This document shows, in pieces, positions 41,798-41,840 of a stretch of 41,840 nucleotides of DNA. Positions within the stretch are counted from its first letter, which is position 1. Every line of letters starts with the position of its first letter. This stretch comes from Deltaproteobacteria bacterium (GTDB taxonomy: Bacteria; Desulfobacterota; DSM-4660; Desulfatiglandales; Desulfatiglandaceae). The position numbers were made by a program, and so were the translations under genes. The stretch covers positions 1 to 41,840 of the forward strand of contig JAGGTJ010000021.1 of the NCBI GenBank assembly GCA_021163815.1, read 5' to 3'. Under the pieces are notes generated by a model. That model ran no database searches and was not told the DNA's origin. It worked only from the letters and a program-made list of their open reading frames with translations.

Positions 41798-41840
41798 ATG
41801 AAAATAGCACGCCAGGTAAGGAGAAAACAAGAGAGAAAAA
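41798..41840 (+). CDS. Start of a basic protein, possibly a transposase (partial)
   Basis: Only 14 codons are in the window, giving MKIARQVRRKQERK, strongly basic. AAGGAGGAG precedes the ATG. The upstream inverted repeat GGGCTCC/GGAGCCC would sequester this ribosome binding site in transcripts that enter from outside but not in those from the local promoter at 41727, an arrangement known from insertion sequences. On that basis a transposase is the best guess; the rest of the gene and the other end of the element lie beyond the window. Confidence 0.35.
   Translation, partial: MKIARQVRRKQERK

Overview
The window is a 41.8 kb piece of a Gram-negative chromosome of moderate-to-low GC content. 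The gene content (LPS core and O-antigen genes, Kdo activation, an archease/RtcB pair, DUF3786 and DUF1614 proteins, an RfaP-type heptose kinase) and the heavy load of short intergenic repeats fit a deltaproteobacterium (Desulfobacterota-like). This is inferred from protein resemblance only; no rRNA or tRNA gene was seen to confirm it.

Layout. 1-2.2 kb: LPS core heptose kinase (waaP) overlapping an M29 aminopeptidase. 2.65-5.5 kb: RNase II-family exonuclease, then a TumE/TumA-type toxin-antitoxin pair. 5.8-8.1 kb: EnvC-like murein hydrolase activator, queD and kdsB, overlapping or closely spaced. 8.1-10.3 kb: minus-strand archease and rtcB (RNA repair). 10.5-11.9 kb: a small Cys-rich protein and an LD-carboxypeptidase. 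12.6-15 kb: rimO and a polyprenyl diphosphate synthase. 15.1-18.3 kb, minus strand: mltF, and efp followed directly by its modifying enzyme epmA. 18.4-28.1 kb: O-antigen ligase, two glycosyltransferases, an RNase Z-like hydrolase, an M16C peptidase and a UvrD/PcrA helicase. 28.9-33.2 kb: PBP1A, a frameshifted DnaJ-domain gene and a MagIII-like glycosylase. 33.2-35.2 kb: hisD and a short CDF cation transporter. 35.6-38.5 kb: a fluoride riboswitch, a bacterial dynamin-like GTPase and a DUF3786 iron-sulfur protein. 38.6-41.8 kb: a DUF1614 membrane protein, a decayed MBOAT-like gene, a DltA-like adenylating enzyme and the first codons of a probable transposase.

Two things stand out. First, 35607-35661 matches the fluoride (crcB) riboswitch aptamer, including the conserved core and the loop-3' pseudoknot. 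It lies in the leader of a dynamin-like GTPase, with a terminator-like hairpin abutting that gene's ribosome binding site; no fluoride exporter or other usual target lies in the window. A fluoride-responsive dynamin is, to my knowledge, not an established pairing.

Second, the intergenic space holds several families of short repeats. Family A (about 97 bp, 10 copies, two stem-loops) sits in nearly every larger gap and in two places supplies the stop codon of the adjacent gene. Family B (about 130-150 bp, MITE-like, ends reading TGATGGCGTCGTAAAAAG) is a long imperfect fold-back. Family C/D is a smaller hairpin-bearing unit with a compensatory base change. A separate GC-rich fold-back follows the PBP1A gene.

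Several genes are disrupted or have unusual residues: the DnaJ gene breaks at a run of nine T, the MBOAT gene is broken, and the EndoIII-family glycosylase lacks the lyase lysine.
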